From: Noviherbaspirillum autotrophicum | GTDB taxonomy: Bacteria; Pseudomonadota; Gammaproteobacteria; Burkholderiales; Burkholderiaceae_D | DNA: 64,000 bases | Assembly: GCF_000818395.1 (NCBI RefSeq) | Contig: NZ_JWJG01000028.1 | Location: 4,099,051-4,163,050 of the forward strand | Direction of reading: 5' to 3' | Part shown: piece by piece, positions 27,622 to 37,015 of the stretch | Numbering within the stretch: the first letter of the stretch is position 1 | How the letters are laid out: each line of letters opens with the position of its first letter | Notes under the pieces: model-generated | Seen by the model: only the letters and a program-made list of their open reading frames with translations | Told to the model about the DNA's origin: nothing | Database searches by the model: none | Made by a program: the position numbers and the translations under genes

Positions 27622-27828
27622 TAGAGCTGAAGGTTGTTCGATAGTCGGCATTTTACCGGATTTCCGGGGCTAAAGCCCATAACATCAGGGAATACAGAGT
27701 CGATTTCACTGAAAATCGGCTCGAAATGCCGTTTCCAATCGGAGTGCAAAGTGACGATACGCCATTTTCAGCGCAGGATAATGCGCAGGCAACCTTGCTG
27801 TTCAGGATATGGAACTGGCCCAAGCGGT

Positions 27829-28092
27829 TTAGCTTTGTGCCAGAAACCCTCTGACTTTCCCTTCATCGAGAAAATAATTACATAACTGTACGCTATTTGC
27901 TCCCTTTTTTTGACCGAATAACACTGGCACCAGTTCGTCAAACTGGGCAACCAGCTCGTTATCACTATCAATATCGATGACCTCAACCGTAAAGGGATAT
28001 TCACCGCTCAACGCTTGCAGCGCTTCCAGCATGTCATCGCAAAGATGGCAGTAGGACCTGGAGTAAAGAACGAAATGCATGGGGGAATTCAT
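27829..28092 (-). CDS. Glutaredoxin-family protein
   Basis: 87 residues from the ATG at 28092; an alternative ATG lies four codons later (28080). The thioredoxin-fold start MHFVLYSRSYCHLCDDM contains a CxxC pair (Cys15 and Cys18), followed by VEVIDIDSD and the cis-Pro region LVPVLF. This matches the DUF836/glutaredoxin-like group. It is a probable cytoplasmic thiol-disulfide protein with unknown partner. It lies 74 bp after mucD and before a terminator, so it is probably the last gene of the sigma-E unit. Confidence 0.85.
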   Translation of the reverse strand: MNSPMHFVLYSRSYCHLCDDMLEALQALSGEYPFTVEVIDIDSDNELVAQFDELVPVLFGQKKGANSVQLCNYFLDEGKVRGFLAQS

Positions 28093-28165
28093 TGGCTCTT
28101 TCGGCAAACCGGCAAGAAAGATCTCCGACCGACGACCAATCGGAGATCTGCCAGAAATTAATCGT

Positions 28166-29653
28166 TCACCGTCCGTTGCTGGGCCGAATTGGAACAAACT
28201 GCGATGCCTCGCCGCGCCGCACAAGCAAGACGGCCGTCTTTTTAGGATCGAGTTTCGCAACCAGAGCGTTGAACTGCTTGGCATCCTTCACATCAGTATT
28301 GTTCAAACGCAGGATGATGTCACCGGAACGCAGTCCGACACGCGCGGCAGCGCCATCCGATTCATCCACAATGACGCCGCCTTCGATCTTGAGCTCTTTC
28401 TTCTGCGCCTCGGACAAATCGCTGACGATCAGCCCGAGTGCATTGGCGGTTTGATCAGGCTTGGACTGACGCTCCTCTTTCTTCGCCAATTTTTCCGGCT
28501 CGAGTTCGGCGACAGTCAACGTGATATCCCGGCTTGCGCCTTTGCGCCAAATGGTCAACGCTACCCGGGTGCCGGGTTTCGTCGCACCCACCAGCCTAGG
28601 CAAATCAGTCGATTTTTCAATCGGCGCACCGTTGTACTTGAGAATAATGTCCCCCGCCTCCAGTCCACCTTTTTCAGCTGGACCACCGGGTTCGACGCGC
28701 TGGATGAGCGCTCCTTGGGCACGCGCCAATCCGAGAGATTCCGCGACATCCTTGGTAACTTCGCCGATCTGAACGCCAATTCGGCCGCGAGTAACTTTGC
28801 CGGTAGTGCGCAACTGATCCGCCACACGCACCGCCTCGTCGATCGGGACTGCGAATGAAATCCCCATGTAGCCGCCCGAGCGGCTATAGATCTGCGAATT
28901 AATACCGATAACCTCTCCACGCATATTGATTAAGGGGCCGCCCGAATTTCCAGGATTAACCGCGACATCAGTCTGAATCAAAGGCAAATATTCGCCGGTA
29001 TCCCGCGCCTTGGCCGAGATAATACCGGCAGTGACCGTATTATCGAGGCCAAACGGCGAGCCGATCGCAATAACCCATTCACCGACGCGCAACTTGCTCG
29101 GATCCCCCATGATCAAACGCGGAAGATCTTTGCCATCGATCTTGACCACAGCCACATCAGTCCGCTTGTCGACCCCGATAATTTTCGCCTTGAATTCGCG
29201 CTTGTCCGTAAGGGTGACATAGACTTCGTCCGCGCCCTCCACTACATGCGCGTTAGTCAGGACAAAGCCATCCGCAGAAATAATAAAGCCCGACCCGACT
29301 CCGCGCGGCACTTCTTCCTCCTGCGACTGGGGCGCTTGGCGGCGATTACGCGGTGTGCGGTCTGGCTGCTGTTGCCGTGGCATGGGTATGCCAAAAAAGC
29401 GACGAAAGAATTCCTGCATCTCCTCATCCTCGCCGCCCGGCATGCCCTGCCCCTGCCTGACTCGCTCCGTAGTGCGGATGTTTACCACAGCCGGCCCCGT
29501 TCGTTCAGCCAAGTCTGCAAAATCTGCCGGAACGGTAACCGGAGCAGCATGAGCCCGGGAAATGAACATGTTATTCGTCGTCGGCAACAATGCGTTGAAT
29601 GTACCGAACAGTGCCATCAACAGAAAGCCTCGAGCAAAGGAGATTGTTTTCAT
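28166..29653 (-). CDS. mucD: Periplasmic serine protease Do (MucD/DegP-type)
   Basis: 495 residues with an N-terminal signal peptide ending near AHA. Catalytic triad His136 (LTNAHVVEG), Asp166 (RTDVAVVKI) and Ser237 (NPGNSGGPL). Two PDZ domains follow (about 280-370 and 395-480), the first with RVEPGGPAEKGGLEAGDIIL. A Gln/Arg-rich, probably flexible stretch lies at about 90-115, the position of the DegP LA loop. It degrades or refolds damaged envelope proteins. The gene follows rseB by 20 bp, as in the algU-mucABCD cluster of Pseudomonas. AAGGA precedes the ATG. Confidence 0.95.
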   Translation of the reverse strand: MKTISFARGFLLMALFGTFNALLPTTNNMFISRAHAAPVTVPADFADLAERTGPAVVNIRTTERVRQGQGMPGGEDEEMQEFFRRFFGIPMPRQQQPDRTPRNRRQAPQSQEEEVPRGVGSGFIISADGFVLTNAHVVEGADEVYVTLTDKREFKAKIIGVDKRTDVAVVKIDGKDLPRLIMGDPSKLRVGEWVIAIGSPFGLDNTVTAGIISAKARDTGEYLPLIQTDVAVNPGNSGGPLINMRGEVIGINSQIYSRSGGYMGISFAVPIDEAVRVADQLRTTGKVTRGRIGVQIGEVTKDVAESLGLARAQGALIQRVEPGGPAEKGGLEAGDIILKYNGAPIEKSTDLPRLVGATKPGTRVALTIWRKGASRDITLTVAELEPEKLAKKEERQSKPDQTANALGLIVSDLSEAQKKELKIEGGVIVDESDGAAARVGLRSGDIILRLNNTDVKDAKQFNALVAKLDPKKTAVLLVRRGEASQFVPIRPSNGR

Positions 29654-29673
29654 AAAATCCTTACTTATTTTAG

Positions 29674-30720
29674 CTATTTAGATTTGAATTCAATCGAATT
29701 GGCGACTTGCCTGATCGCTGAGGAGGGAACCTCGCCGACGATGGTAAGCCAAAAATCACCGTAACGCTTACCGATAATATTCATTGCTCCTTGCTGCATC
29801 GATCCTTCAGTGCGACTTTGCGCTCCGGGTTCGATGAATACCGAAATTGCCGCCAGACCATCTGAAAATACCATTTGAGCAACCTCGTGCTGACTTGGCT
29901 GTACACTGACACGAGATCCACGTGAGGTCGCTGTTGCTGAAGGGGACGACGCATCGGACACTATGCGCCTAACCTCCCGTATTTTCCGAAATCCTGGGGG
30001 TAACGACTTCACAGTCCATCCAGAGAGATGCGCTTGACTCATTGTCGCGTTTTCCACGTGCCAACCATTGGTATTCGGAAAACTTGGTTTCACACGATTA
30101 CGGTCGATATTGCCAACCGAGACTTCGGTAAATGCGATTTGCTCGATGGCCTCATGCTTTTCGTTGAGTGTCTGTGCCCGCAACAGTAAGCCAGTCGCTT
30201 TATCTGCCCATAAACGATACCCATAGCGAAGATTATCGGTTGGCTCCAAGATAATTGCCTGACAATCACGACCAGCAACGCGTCCTACGACATCTTTCCT
30301 GACGTCGTAGTACTCAGCCAAATCAGCCGGATTCATCGCAAGAATGGCAGGAAAGATATCGTGCGTTACGCGCTTCTCGACCAAGAGTGTCTTCACTTCC
30401 GGCACATAACAAATGACTTCCTCATTATTGCGTATATACTCGCGCGGTTTGCCATCCAGGATTTCGAGCTTTTCAATCTCATTTTTCCCATCAAGCACAT
30501 GGGTGATGCGCGACGTCCGCATCTCGTTTGCCTGTTGATATACAAAGGTGCCGGAGTAGTTAAGCTTTTGTGCTGCAACCTGAATCTTCTTCAGCCAACC
30601 AAGTGCTTCCCGCTTTTCACTTTGTGGATCGGCATTTTCGGCATTTGCTGAAAAGGCGAGGAGAAGCGACAGGGCAACGACAAACTTAAACAAACCAAAT
30701 GTTTGCCGCATATGAATCAT
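29674..30720 (-). CDS. rseB: Sigma-E regulatory protein RseB/MucB
   Basis: 348 residues. A signal peptide (LFKFVVALSLLLAFSANA) is followed by the MucB/RseB N-terminal lipoprotein-like domain (GWLKKIQVAAQKLNYSGTFV is the hallmark, then TSRITHVLDG) and the C-terminal domain from about 230 (LSGWTVKSLPPGFRKI). RseB sits in the periplasm and shields the anti-sigma factor RseA from proteolysis until envelope lipids or misfolded porins accumulate. Its start overlaps the rseA stop by 4 bases. Confidence 0.94.
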   Translation of the reverse strand: MIHMRQTFGLFKFVVALSLLLAFSANAENADPQSEKREALGWLKKIQVAAQKLNYSGTFVYQQANEMRTSRITHVLDGKNEIEKLEILDGKPREYIRNNEEVICYVPEVKTLLVEKRVTHDIFPAILAMNPADLAEYYDVRKDVVGRVAGRDCQAIILEPTDNLRYGYRLWADKATGLLLRAQTLNEKHEAIEQIAFTEVSVGNIDRNRVKPSFPNTNGWHVENATMSQAHLSGWTVKSLPPGFRKIREVRRIVSDASSPSATATSRGSRVSVQPSQHEVAQMVFSDGLAAISVFIEPGAQSRTEGSMQQGAMNIIGKRYGDFWLTIVGEVPSSAIRQVANSIEFKSK

Positions 30721-31364
30721 TTATTAGAATCACTTGCAAATGTTGCTGAGCGTGCGTATTGAGCGCTACTGAAGACCGAAGGAGAAAAGCGCTGATGAGC
30801 CAACAAATAATCATCGATGCGCGGATCGCGCAGCACAACTCCCTCCGAGGCGGAAGCAGCAATAACAGCGCCCTGCTCCGTGTCGGGAAAAGCGCTCACA
30901 ACTTTTCCTGAATCACTTGCCGATGCGACAGCTGTTGGAGTGCTCACGCCAGTCCCGCCTCCATTTAATGCCACCATTAGCTGAGGTGTAGCGATAAATG
31001 CCGCCGCAGCCGCGGCGACGGCCGCGACGGCACCGGGCACCGCCCAGCGCCTGATAGGACGAGTCGTTGTATGAGGTCGTGAATCAAAATGGACAGTTTC
31101 CGCTTCTGCCTTATGTTGAGTCGGTGGCGCGACAATCGTCGGCTCGCTCTCAAGGCGTGCTGCCATACGAGCCGCAAATCCAGGACTCAGCGAAACAGCC
31201 ATGTCGTCCGAACGCAACACATCACCAATCTGATGATAAATGTCCCATGCAGCTTTTCCTTCAGAGTGGCGCAATGCTGCCAATGCCAGTTCCACCTCGG
31301 GACTAGCGCATTCTCCGTCAGCAAATGCAGAAACCTTTTCCCCTGTCATTTCATTCGTATTCAT
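30717..31364 (-). CDS. rseA: Anti-sigma-E factor RseA/MucA
   Basis: 215 residues from the ATG at 31364 (MNTNEMTGEKVSAFADGE), preceded by GAGG. The N-terminal ~70 residues are the anti-sigma domain (LALAALRHSEGKAAWDIYHQIGDV), the part that binds sigma-E in the cytoplasm. One membrane helix follows at about 115-140 (GAVAAVAAAAAAFIA), then a periplasmic tail of about 75 residues that RseB and DegS-type proteases would contact. It lies 69 bp after rpoE and is coupled to rseB. Confidence 0.93.
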   Translation of the reverse strand: MNTNEMTGEKVSAFADGECASPEVELALAALRHSEGKAAWDIYHQIGDVLRSDDMAVSLSPGFAARMAARLESEPTIVAPPTQHKAEAETVHFDSRPHTTTRPIRRWAVPGAVAAVAAAAAAFIATPQLMVALNGGGTGVSTPTAVASASDSGKVVSAFPDTEQGAVIAASASEGVVLRDPRIDDYLLAHQRFSPSVFSSAQYARSATFASDSNK

Positions 31365-31433
31365 AAAACCTCGTTCAGGCTGCGCCAATCCCTGTTTTTT
31401 CACCCTAAAACCTTGCATTTCCCGGCACTGCCG

Positions 31434-32036
31434 TTACCAGCGCTTATCGATTGCAGTGCCTAGCAACGGCCTTAATTTTTCTGCGATTGCTTCACGTGCC
31501 CTGAATATCCGGCTACGTACGGTACCGATCGGGCACCCCATCGCTTCTGCAATTTCATCGTAGCTCAACCCTTCAATTTCACGCAATGTAATTGCGATGC
31601 GCAACTCATCGGGCAAAGCATCCATAGCCACGTTTACGGTCTCGGCAATTTGCTTAGTCGCCAGCATGGATTCAGGGGTATTGATATCCCTCAGGTGTTC
31701 GCCATCATCAAATGTTTCCGCCTCCTCGGCATCGGCTTCAGTCGAAGTGGGCGCGCGCCGCCCCTGCGTCACCAAATAGTTCTTCGCAGTGTTGATGCCG
31801 ATGCGATAAAGCCACGTATAAAATGCCGAGTCGCCACGGAATTGCGGTAATGCACGGTAAGCCTTGATGAAGGCTTCCTGCACGACGTCCTCCGCCTCCG
31901 CCTGGTCGCGCACAAGCCGCGACACGAGCCGCATCAGCTTCCTTTGATACTTGGTCACCAAAAGCTCGAACGCCTTTTTATCGCCGCGCTGTACACGCTC
32001 GACAAGCAGTTGGTCAATATCGCGTTCTGTCGTCAA
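31434..32036 (-). CDS. rpoE: RNA polymerase sigma factor RpoE (AlgU)
   Basis: 200 residues. Start is a TTG at 32036 (TTERDIDQLLVERV); no ATG fits. Sigma region 2 includes DQAEAEDVVQEAFIKAYRAL and FYTWLYRIGINTAKN; region 4 includes LRIAITLREIEGLSYDEIAEAMGCPIGTVRSR, the -35-binding helix-turn-helix. It is an ECF sigma factor for the envelope stress response, held by RseA at the membrane. The gene order rpoE-rseA-rseB-mucD is the classical sigma-E module. A possible sigma-E-type promoter lies just upstream (32081-32107), suggesting self-activation. Confidence 0.96.
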   Translation of the reverse strand: MTTERDIDQLLVERVQRGDKKAFELLVTKYQRKLMRLVSRLVRDQAEAEDVVQEAFIKAYRALPQFRGDSAFYTWLYRIGINTAKNYLVTQGRRAPTSTEADAEEAETFDDGEHLRDINTPESMLATKQIAETVNVAMDALPDELRIAITLREIEGLSYDEIAEAMGCPIGTVRSRIFRAREAIAEKLRPLLGTAIDKRW

Positions 32037-32080
32037 TCCCCGTTCCCTTGTTTCATTGCAACATGTACGCGGCTAATGTA

Positions 32081-32107
32081 GTTGACTGGAAGAAATGCAA
32101 TAAGTTC
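32081..32107 (-). promoter_or_regulatory. Candidate sigma-E-dependent promoter of rpoE
   Basis: On the minus strand GAACTT (32107-32102) and TCAAC (32085-32081) are separated by 16 bases, close to the sigma-E consensus GGAACTT-N16-TCTGA. Transcription would start about 35-40 bases before the rpoE TTG. The -35 match is good and the -10 is partial. Confidence 0.5.
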
Positions 32108-32137
32108 AATTTATTTTGAACATATTTCAGGAAGTTA

Positions 32138-32632
32138 CTATTCCTGCAATTCACTACGTGTGGCAATCCAACGACATGCAACAGACAGCGCCCGAAAGCT
32201 GTCCCGCGAAACGCTATCGGGCAAAATCGGCACGGTCGTTATTTTCCCGTTTTCGGCCTGCAATCGAAGCAACAGCATAGATGGCCAGATCGTTGAATCC
32301 TTCAACAATACAACCACTGCTTCTTGGCTTTTTACATGCGGCCGATTTGTGTTCGTACAAGGGCCTGCAGAATCAACTTCGGTGAGGCGAAACTGCCCAG
32401 CACCGGAGATATCAATATGTAAGATTTTTCGATGCCGGACACCATGATAAAACCCAAAAACTGAGAGGAAAATGATGGTGGCGCCGAGTAAGGCGCGCGA
32501 CAAGCGGGGAAGGTCTCCGACTGCATCAAAGACGATGCCAAGTCCGATAGCCGCAGCGCCTATGCATATAGCGCCGACCATCACGAAGAGTATCCGTGAC
32601 GGTCGCACTATAGCGGATACCGCGATAGACAT
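32138..32632 (-). CDS. YgfX-like small membrane protein
   Basis: 164 residues from the ATG at 32632; the frame is open further upstream. Two adjacent hydrophobic helices near the N-terminus (RILFVMVGAICIGAAAIGLG and ALLGATIIFLSVFGFYHG) are followed by a soluble domain of about 100 residues with STIWPSMLLLRLQ and PILPDSVSRDSFRALSVACRW. This layout and the PDS-DxFRxL-xxW ending resemble YgfX/CptA-type proteins. In E. coli YgfX is paired with SdhE; no sdhE is visible here. It lies between fabF and rpoE on their strand. Family assignment is tentative; a function in this organism is unknown. Confidence 0.6.
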   Translation of the reverse strand: MSIAVSAIVRPSRILFVMVGAICIGAAAIGLGIVFDAVGDLPRLSRALLGATIIFLSVFGFYHGVRHRKILHIDISGAGQFRLTEVDSAGPCTNTNRPHVKSQEAVVVLLKDSTIWPSMLLLRLQAENGKITTVPILPDSVSRDSFRALSVACRWIATRSELQE

Positions 32633-32693
32633 GATGGAGAGGATGAGGGGCGATTCAATCGCGCCCCTCGATATGAGAGGGGCGCGAGAGGAA

Positions 32694-33941
32694 TTACACC
32701 TTGCCGAAGATGAGAGTGCCGTTCGTACCGCCAAAACCAAACGAATTCTTCACCGCGATATTGATAGGCATGTTGCGCGCCGTATTTGCGCAATAATCAA
32801 GATCACATGCCGGGTCTTGATTGAAGATATTGATGGTGGGCGGAGACACTTGGTTGTGCACAGCCAATACCGTAAACACCGATTCCAAACCGCCTGCGCC
32901 GCCCAACAAGTGGCCGGTCATCGATTTGGTGGAATTCACTACCACCCCCTTGGCACAATCACCCAAGGCCCGCTTGATCGCAACCGTCTCGGCGATATCA
33001 CCAAGCGGTGTAGATGTACCGTGCGCATTCACGTAATCGACCTGGTCGGCGTTGATTTGTGCATTGCTCATTGCAGCGATCATGCAGCGGCGTGCGCCGT
33101 CACCATCCTCACGCGGAGCCGTCATGTGGTAAGCGTCTGCGCTCATGCCAAATCCAAGCACTTCAGCATAAATCTTTGCACCGCGCGCTTTTGCATGCTC
33201 GTATTCTTCGAGCACCATGACGCCAGCGCCCTCGCCGAGCACAAAGCCATCGCGGTCTTTATCCCACGGACGGGAGGCAGTTGCCGGGTCGTCGTTACGC
33301 GCCGATAGCGCGCGTGCGGCGGCAAAGCCACCCACACCCAATGGCGACACCGTGGATTCCGCGCCACCTGCAACCATGACATCGGCATCGCCATACTCGA
33401 TCATGCGCGCTGCCGCCCCAATACAATGCAGACCGGTGGTGCATGCAGTAACGAGCGCCAAATTCGGCCCCTTCAGACCGTATTTGATCGACAGGTGGCC
33501 GGAGATCATGTTAATGATCGACGCCGGAACGAAGAATGGGCTGATACGACGCGGACCACGGTTGGTCAACTCAGCATGGGTTTCTTCTATCATTGGCAAG
33601 CCGCCAATTCCGGAACCGATGATGACGCCGATTCTTTCGGCATTTTCATCAGTCACCGTCAGGCCACTGTCCTGGACTGCCTGTATCCCGGCAGCCATGC
33701 CGTAATGGATGAAGGCATCCATGTGGCGCGCTTCTTTACCGGGAATGTAATCCTCGATATTGAAGCCCTTTACCTCACCAGCAAAACGCGTGGAGAAAGG
33801 CGTGGCGTCAAATTTGGTGATGGTCGCAATGCCTGATTTGCCTTCGATCAGCGCACCCCATGCGTCAGCAACGGTATTACCGACGGGGGAAACGCATCCG
33901 AGGCCAGTCACTACGACGCGACGTTCACGTGAGCGGCTCAA
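32694..33941 (-). CDS. fabF: 3-oxoacyl-[ACP] synthase II
   Basis: 415 residues. Active-site Cys167 in [13 protein letters not shown], and the two histidines in [12 protein letters not shown] and [13 protein letters not shown], complete the Cys-His-His triad of elongating condensing enzymes. The N-terminus [15 protein letters not shown] is typical. It extends acyl-ACP with malonyl-ACP and, in FabF form, handles palmitoleate elongation at low temperature. It is 32 bp after acpP, the usual acpP-fabF pair, and the last gene of the fab cluster. Confidence 0.97.
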   Translation of the reverse strand: MSRSRERRVVVTGLGCVSPVGNTVADAWGALIEGKSGIATITKFDATPFSTRFAGEVKGFNIEDYIPGKEARHMDAFIHYGMAAGIQAVQDSGLTVTDENAERIGVIIGSGIGGLPMIEETHAELTNRGPRRISPFFVPASIINMISGHLSIKYGLKGPNLALVTACTTGLHCIGAAARMIEYGDADVMVAGGAESTVSPLGVGGFAAARALSARNDDPATASRPWDKDRDGFVLGEGAGVMVLEEYEHAKARGAKIYAEVLGFGMSADAYHMTAPREDGDGARRCMIAAMSNAQINADQVDYVNAHGTSTPLGDIAETVAIKRALGDCAKGVVVNSTKSMTGHLLGGAGGLESVFTVLAVHNQVSPPTINIFNQDPACDLDYCANTARNMPINIAVKNSFGFGGTNGTLIFGKV

Positions 33942-33973
33942 GCGGTTCTCCTAGACTCAATCCAAAAACTCTA

Positions 33974-34213
33974 TTAGGCCTTGACGTGCGCCTTGGCGTA
34001 ATCGATCGCCTGCTGCACGGTGGTGATCTTCTCGGCCTGCTCGTCCGGAATCTCCATCTCGAATTCATCTTCGAGTGCCATTACCAGCTCAACGGTGTCA
34101 AGCGAATCAGCGCCGAGGTCGTCGACGAACGAGGATTCGTTCTTGATGTCGGCTTCAGCCACACCCAGTTGCTCAGCGACGATTTTCTTAACGCGTTGTT
34201 CGATATCGGACAT
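33974..34213 (-). CDS. acpP: Acyl carrier protein
   Basis: 79 residues, the standard ACP length, from the ATG at 34213 after a strong GGAGGG site; upstream in-frame sequence is not conserved. Ser37 in [14 protein letters not shown] is the phosphopantetheine attachment site. The protein is acidic, as expected. It carries growing acyl chains for the neighbouring FabD, FabG, FabF and FabH enzymes. The 122-bp gap after fabG suggests its own promoter for high expression. Confidence 0.97.
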   Translation of the reverse strand: MSDIEQRVKKIVAEQLGVAEADIKNESSFVDDLGADSLDTVELVMALEDEFEMEIPDEQAEKITTVQQAIDYAKAHVKA

Positions 34214-34335
34214 ATTATCCCTCCAGTGGATTGCAGAAAGTGCGCGCATTTTATCAGGTTTGCGCAATGAAAATTCACTTTTGGCTTCTGTTTTCAATGA
34301 TGCTTGAACTTCAGCCAAAAGTGTCTAAGTAATGC

Positions 34336-35082
34336 TTAACTCATGTACATGCCGCCATTGACATGCAGCGTGGTACCAGTGATGTAACCCGCCTGAGGTG
34401 AAGCGAGGAAAGCTACGGCCGCCGCAATGTCCTCGGGCTGACCAAAACGACCAAGGGGAATTTGCTGCATCAAGGCGGCCATCTGCTGCTCGCCCAACTC
34501 CCTGGTCATGTCAGTGTCGATGAATCCGGGCGCCACACAATTGACCGTAATATTGCGACTGCCGATTTCACGCGCCAATGCGCGACTCATGCCGGCTACG
34601 CCCGCCTTTGCGGCGGCATAATTCATTTGCCCCGGATTGCCGGCCGAGCCGACCACCGAAGTGATATTGATGATGCGTCCATGCTTAGCCTTCATCATGC
34701 CACGCAGGACCGCGCGCGAGAGTCGCGCCACCGCCGTCAAGTTGGTCGCGATGACAGCATCCCACTCTTCGTCTTTCATGCGCATGGCAAGCTGGTCTTG
34801 CGTAATGCCGGCATTGTTGACTAGGATCGACAGGCCGCCGAACTCCTTCTGAACCTGCTCAATCACTTCGCTGCAGCGCTCCGCATCGGTCACGTTGAGC
34901 ACGACACCCTTGCCGCAGTCTGGCATTACCGCTGACAAGTACTCGGTAATCGCCGCAGCGCCTGCTTCAGAGGTTGCTGTGCCGATCACTTTAGCGCCTT
35001 GCTTCGCAAGCTCTTGTGCAATTGCACGACCGATGCCGCGCGAAGCACCGGTAACCAGTGCGACTTGATTATTCAGATTCAC
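34336..35082 (-). CDS. fabG: 3-oxoacyl-[ACP] reductase
   Basis: 248 residues of the short-chain dehydrogenase family. TGASRGIG binds NADPH near residue 11-18, NNAG is at 89-92, and the catalytic residues are Ser142, Tyr155 and Lys159 (NYAAAKAG). The C-terminus YITGTTLHVNGGMYM matches FabG. It reduces 3-ketoacyl-ACP in fatty-acid elongation. Its start overlaps the fabD stop by 4 bases. Confidence 0.97.
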   Translation of the reverse strand: MNLNNQVALVTGASRGIGRAIAQELAKQGAKVIGTATSEAGAAAITEYLSAVMPDCGKGVVLNVTDAERCSEVIEQVQKEFGGLSILVNNAGITQDQLAMRMKDEEWDAVIATNLTAVARLSRAVLRGMMKAKHGRIINITSVVGSAGNPGQMNYAAAKAGVAGMSRALAREIGSRNITVNCVAPGFIDTDMTRELGEQQMAALMQQIPLGRFGQPEDIAAAVAFLASPQAGYITGTTLHVNGGMYMS

Positions 35083-36011
35083 TTAAGCAGCTCCAATACT
35101 TTGTCCAGCGACGCCTGGTCGGTTATTGCTTCGCCAGTCAGTTCACCATTAATCCGTTTGGTCAAACCTGCCAGCACCTTTCCGGGACCGCATTCGATAA
35201 CATGCGTAACACCTTCGCCAGCCATTTTTTGTACCGTTTCAACCCAGCGCACAGGGTTAGCTGCTTGGCGCACTAAGGCATCCTTGATCGCTTCGACATC
35301 TTGCACGATGGCGACATCGACATTGTTAATCAAAGGAATCTGAGGCGCCGTAAATGCCAGCTTCGCCATATATTCACGTAGGCGATCCGACGCCGGCTTC
35401 AGCAATGAAGAATGGAACGGTGCCGACACCGGCAGCGGCAGTGCACGCTTTGCCCCTTTTGCCTTGGCCACGTTGCAGGCACGCTCAACCGCCCCTTTGT
35501 GCCCAGCAATGACAACCTGCGCAGGCGCATTGAAATTCACAGCCTCGACCACTTCTCCTTGAGCAGCTTCCGCGCAGGCCGCACGGACTTCCTCATCGGA
35601 CAGCCCGAGGATCGCCGCCATGCCTCCTTGCCCCACTGGCACCGCCTCTTGCATTGCCTGAGCGCGGAAACGCACCAACGGCACGGCATCCTTGAATGCA
35701 ATTGCACCAGCAGCAACCAACGCCGAGTATTCGCCCAGACTATGACCAGCGACGACAGCAGGCACCTTACCGCCAGCAGCAAGCCACGCGCGGTAAAAAG
35801 CAACCGCAGCGGTCAACATGACAGGCTGCGTATTCGTGGTCAGGTCAAGCGCCTCCTTTGGTCCGTCGGCAATGAGTTTGCCGAGATCGAACTGCAATGC
35901 ATCGGAGGCCTCGTCCACGGTTTGTTTGACGACTGCATTGCCTGCAAAGCCGCTCAACATGCCAATGGCTTGCGAGCCTTGGCCCGGAAAAACAAATGTG
36001 AATTTGGTCAT
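35079..36011 (-). CDS. fabD: Malonyl CoA-ACP transacylase
   Basis: 310 residues. FVFPGQGSQAIGM opens the fold, and Ser91 in VVAGHSLGEYSALVAAG is the acyl-carrying nucleophile. The Arg of PLVRFRAQAMQ and the His of PVSAPFHSSLL complete the active site. It moves malonyl groups from CoA to ACP for FabH and FabF. It sits 17 bp after fabH and is coupled to fabG. Confidence 0.97.
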   Translation of the reverse strand: MTKFTFVFPGQGSQAIGMLSGFAGNAVVKQTVDEASDALQFDLGKLIADGPKEALDLTTNTQPVMLTAAVAFYRAWLAAGGKVPAVVAGHSLGEYSALVAAGAIAFKDAVPLVRFRAQAMQEAVPVGQGGMAAILGLSDEEVRAACAEAAQGEVVEAVNFNAPAQVVIAGHKGAVERACNVAKAKGAKRALPLPVSAPFHSSLLKPASDRLREYMAKLAFTAPQIPLINNVDVAIVQDVEAIKDALVRQAANPVRWVETVQKMAGEGVTHVIECGPGKVLAGLTKRINGELTGEAITDQASLDKVLELLK

Positions 36012-36028
36012 GATTGTTTTTAGAAAAA

Positions 36029-37015
36029 TTACATGCGCACGAGCGCTGCACCCCAGGTAAATCCTCCGCCGACGCCTTCCATCATGACGTTTTGACCGGG
36101 CTTGATACGACCATCGCGCACTGCCACATCAAGCGCCAGTGGAATCGATGCCGCAGAGGTATTTCCGTGCTGATCGACAGTAACGACCATCTTGTCCATC
36201 GACATGCCGAGCTTTTTCGCTGTCCCTTGCATGATCCGGATATTGGCCTGATGCGGAACGAGCCAATCAATTTGCGACGCGCTCATGTCGGCTGCGTCCA
36301 GTGCCTCTTTCGCCACTTTCTCCAGCACGGAGACGGCGAGTTTGAAGACTGCCTGTCCATCCATGTACAAGAAGGCACTGCCATCAACCGCACCGCCGCT
36401 AATACTGCCCGGAACGCAGAGGATATTGCCGTGACTGCCATCAGCATGCAATCTAGTTGCAAGGACACCGGGTTCAGTGGAGGCGCTGAGAACAACCGCA
36501 CCGGCTCCGTCGCCAAATAGCACGCAAGTGGTACGGTCCTCGAAATTCAGAATGCGGGAAAAGACCTCGGCGCCAACGATCAGCACATTTTTGTGTGCAC
36601 CGGCCTTGATGAAACTGTCGGCGATTGATATCGCATACACAAAGCCACTGCAAACTGCCTGCACGTCGAAAGCAGCGGCACCATTGCTGATGCCCAACTT
36701 GCGCTGCACAACACATGCCGTACTCGGGAATCCTCCCAGATGATCGGGCGTGGACGTCGCGACAATGACGAGGTCGATATCATTCGGCTTCAGAGCAGCC
36801 ATATCGAGTGCGCGTCTGGAAGCCTCCACTGCCAAGTCGCTCGACTGCACGGCCGGCTCGGCATAATGTCGTGCTGAAATTCCGCTGCGCGAAACAATCC
36901 ATTCATCAGAAGTCTCGACCCCCTTTTCCGCCAGCTGCGCCGCCAGTTCAATATTGGTCACGCGCTTGGGCGGGAGATAGCTTCCCGTACCTACTATTTT
37001 GCTATAGCGACTCAT
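36029..37015 (-). CDS. fabH: 3-oxoacyl-[ACP] synthase III
   Basis: 328 residues. Catalytic Cys122 in [13 protein letters not shown], His in [12 protein letters not shown] and Asn in [11 protein letters not shown] form the Cys-His-Asn triad of FabH. It condenses acetyl-CoA with malonyl-ACP to start fatty-acid synthesis. Its ATG overlaps the plsX stop by 4 bases; the plsX-fabH-fabD-fabG order is typical for proteobacteria. Confidence 0.97.
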   Translation of the reverse strand: MSRYSKIVGTGSYLPPKRVTNIELAAQLAEKGVETSDEWIVSRSGISARHYAEPAVQSSDLAVEASRRALDMAALKPNDIDLVIVATSTPDHLGGFPSTACVVQRKLGISNGAAAFDVQAVCSGFVYAISIADSFIKAGAHKNVLIVGAEVFSRILNFEDRTTCVLFGDGAGAVVLSASTEPGVLATRLHADGSHGNILCVPGSISGGAVDGSAFLYMDGQAVFKLAVSVLEKVAKEALDAADMSASQIDWLVPHQANIRIMQGTAKKLGMSMDKMVVTVDQHGNTSAASIPLALDVAVRDGRIKPGQNVMMEGVGGGFTWGAALVRM

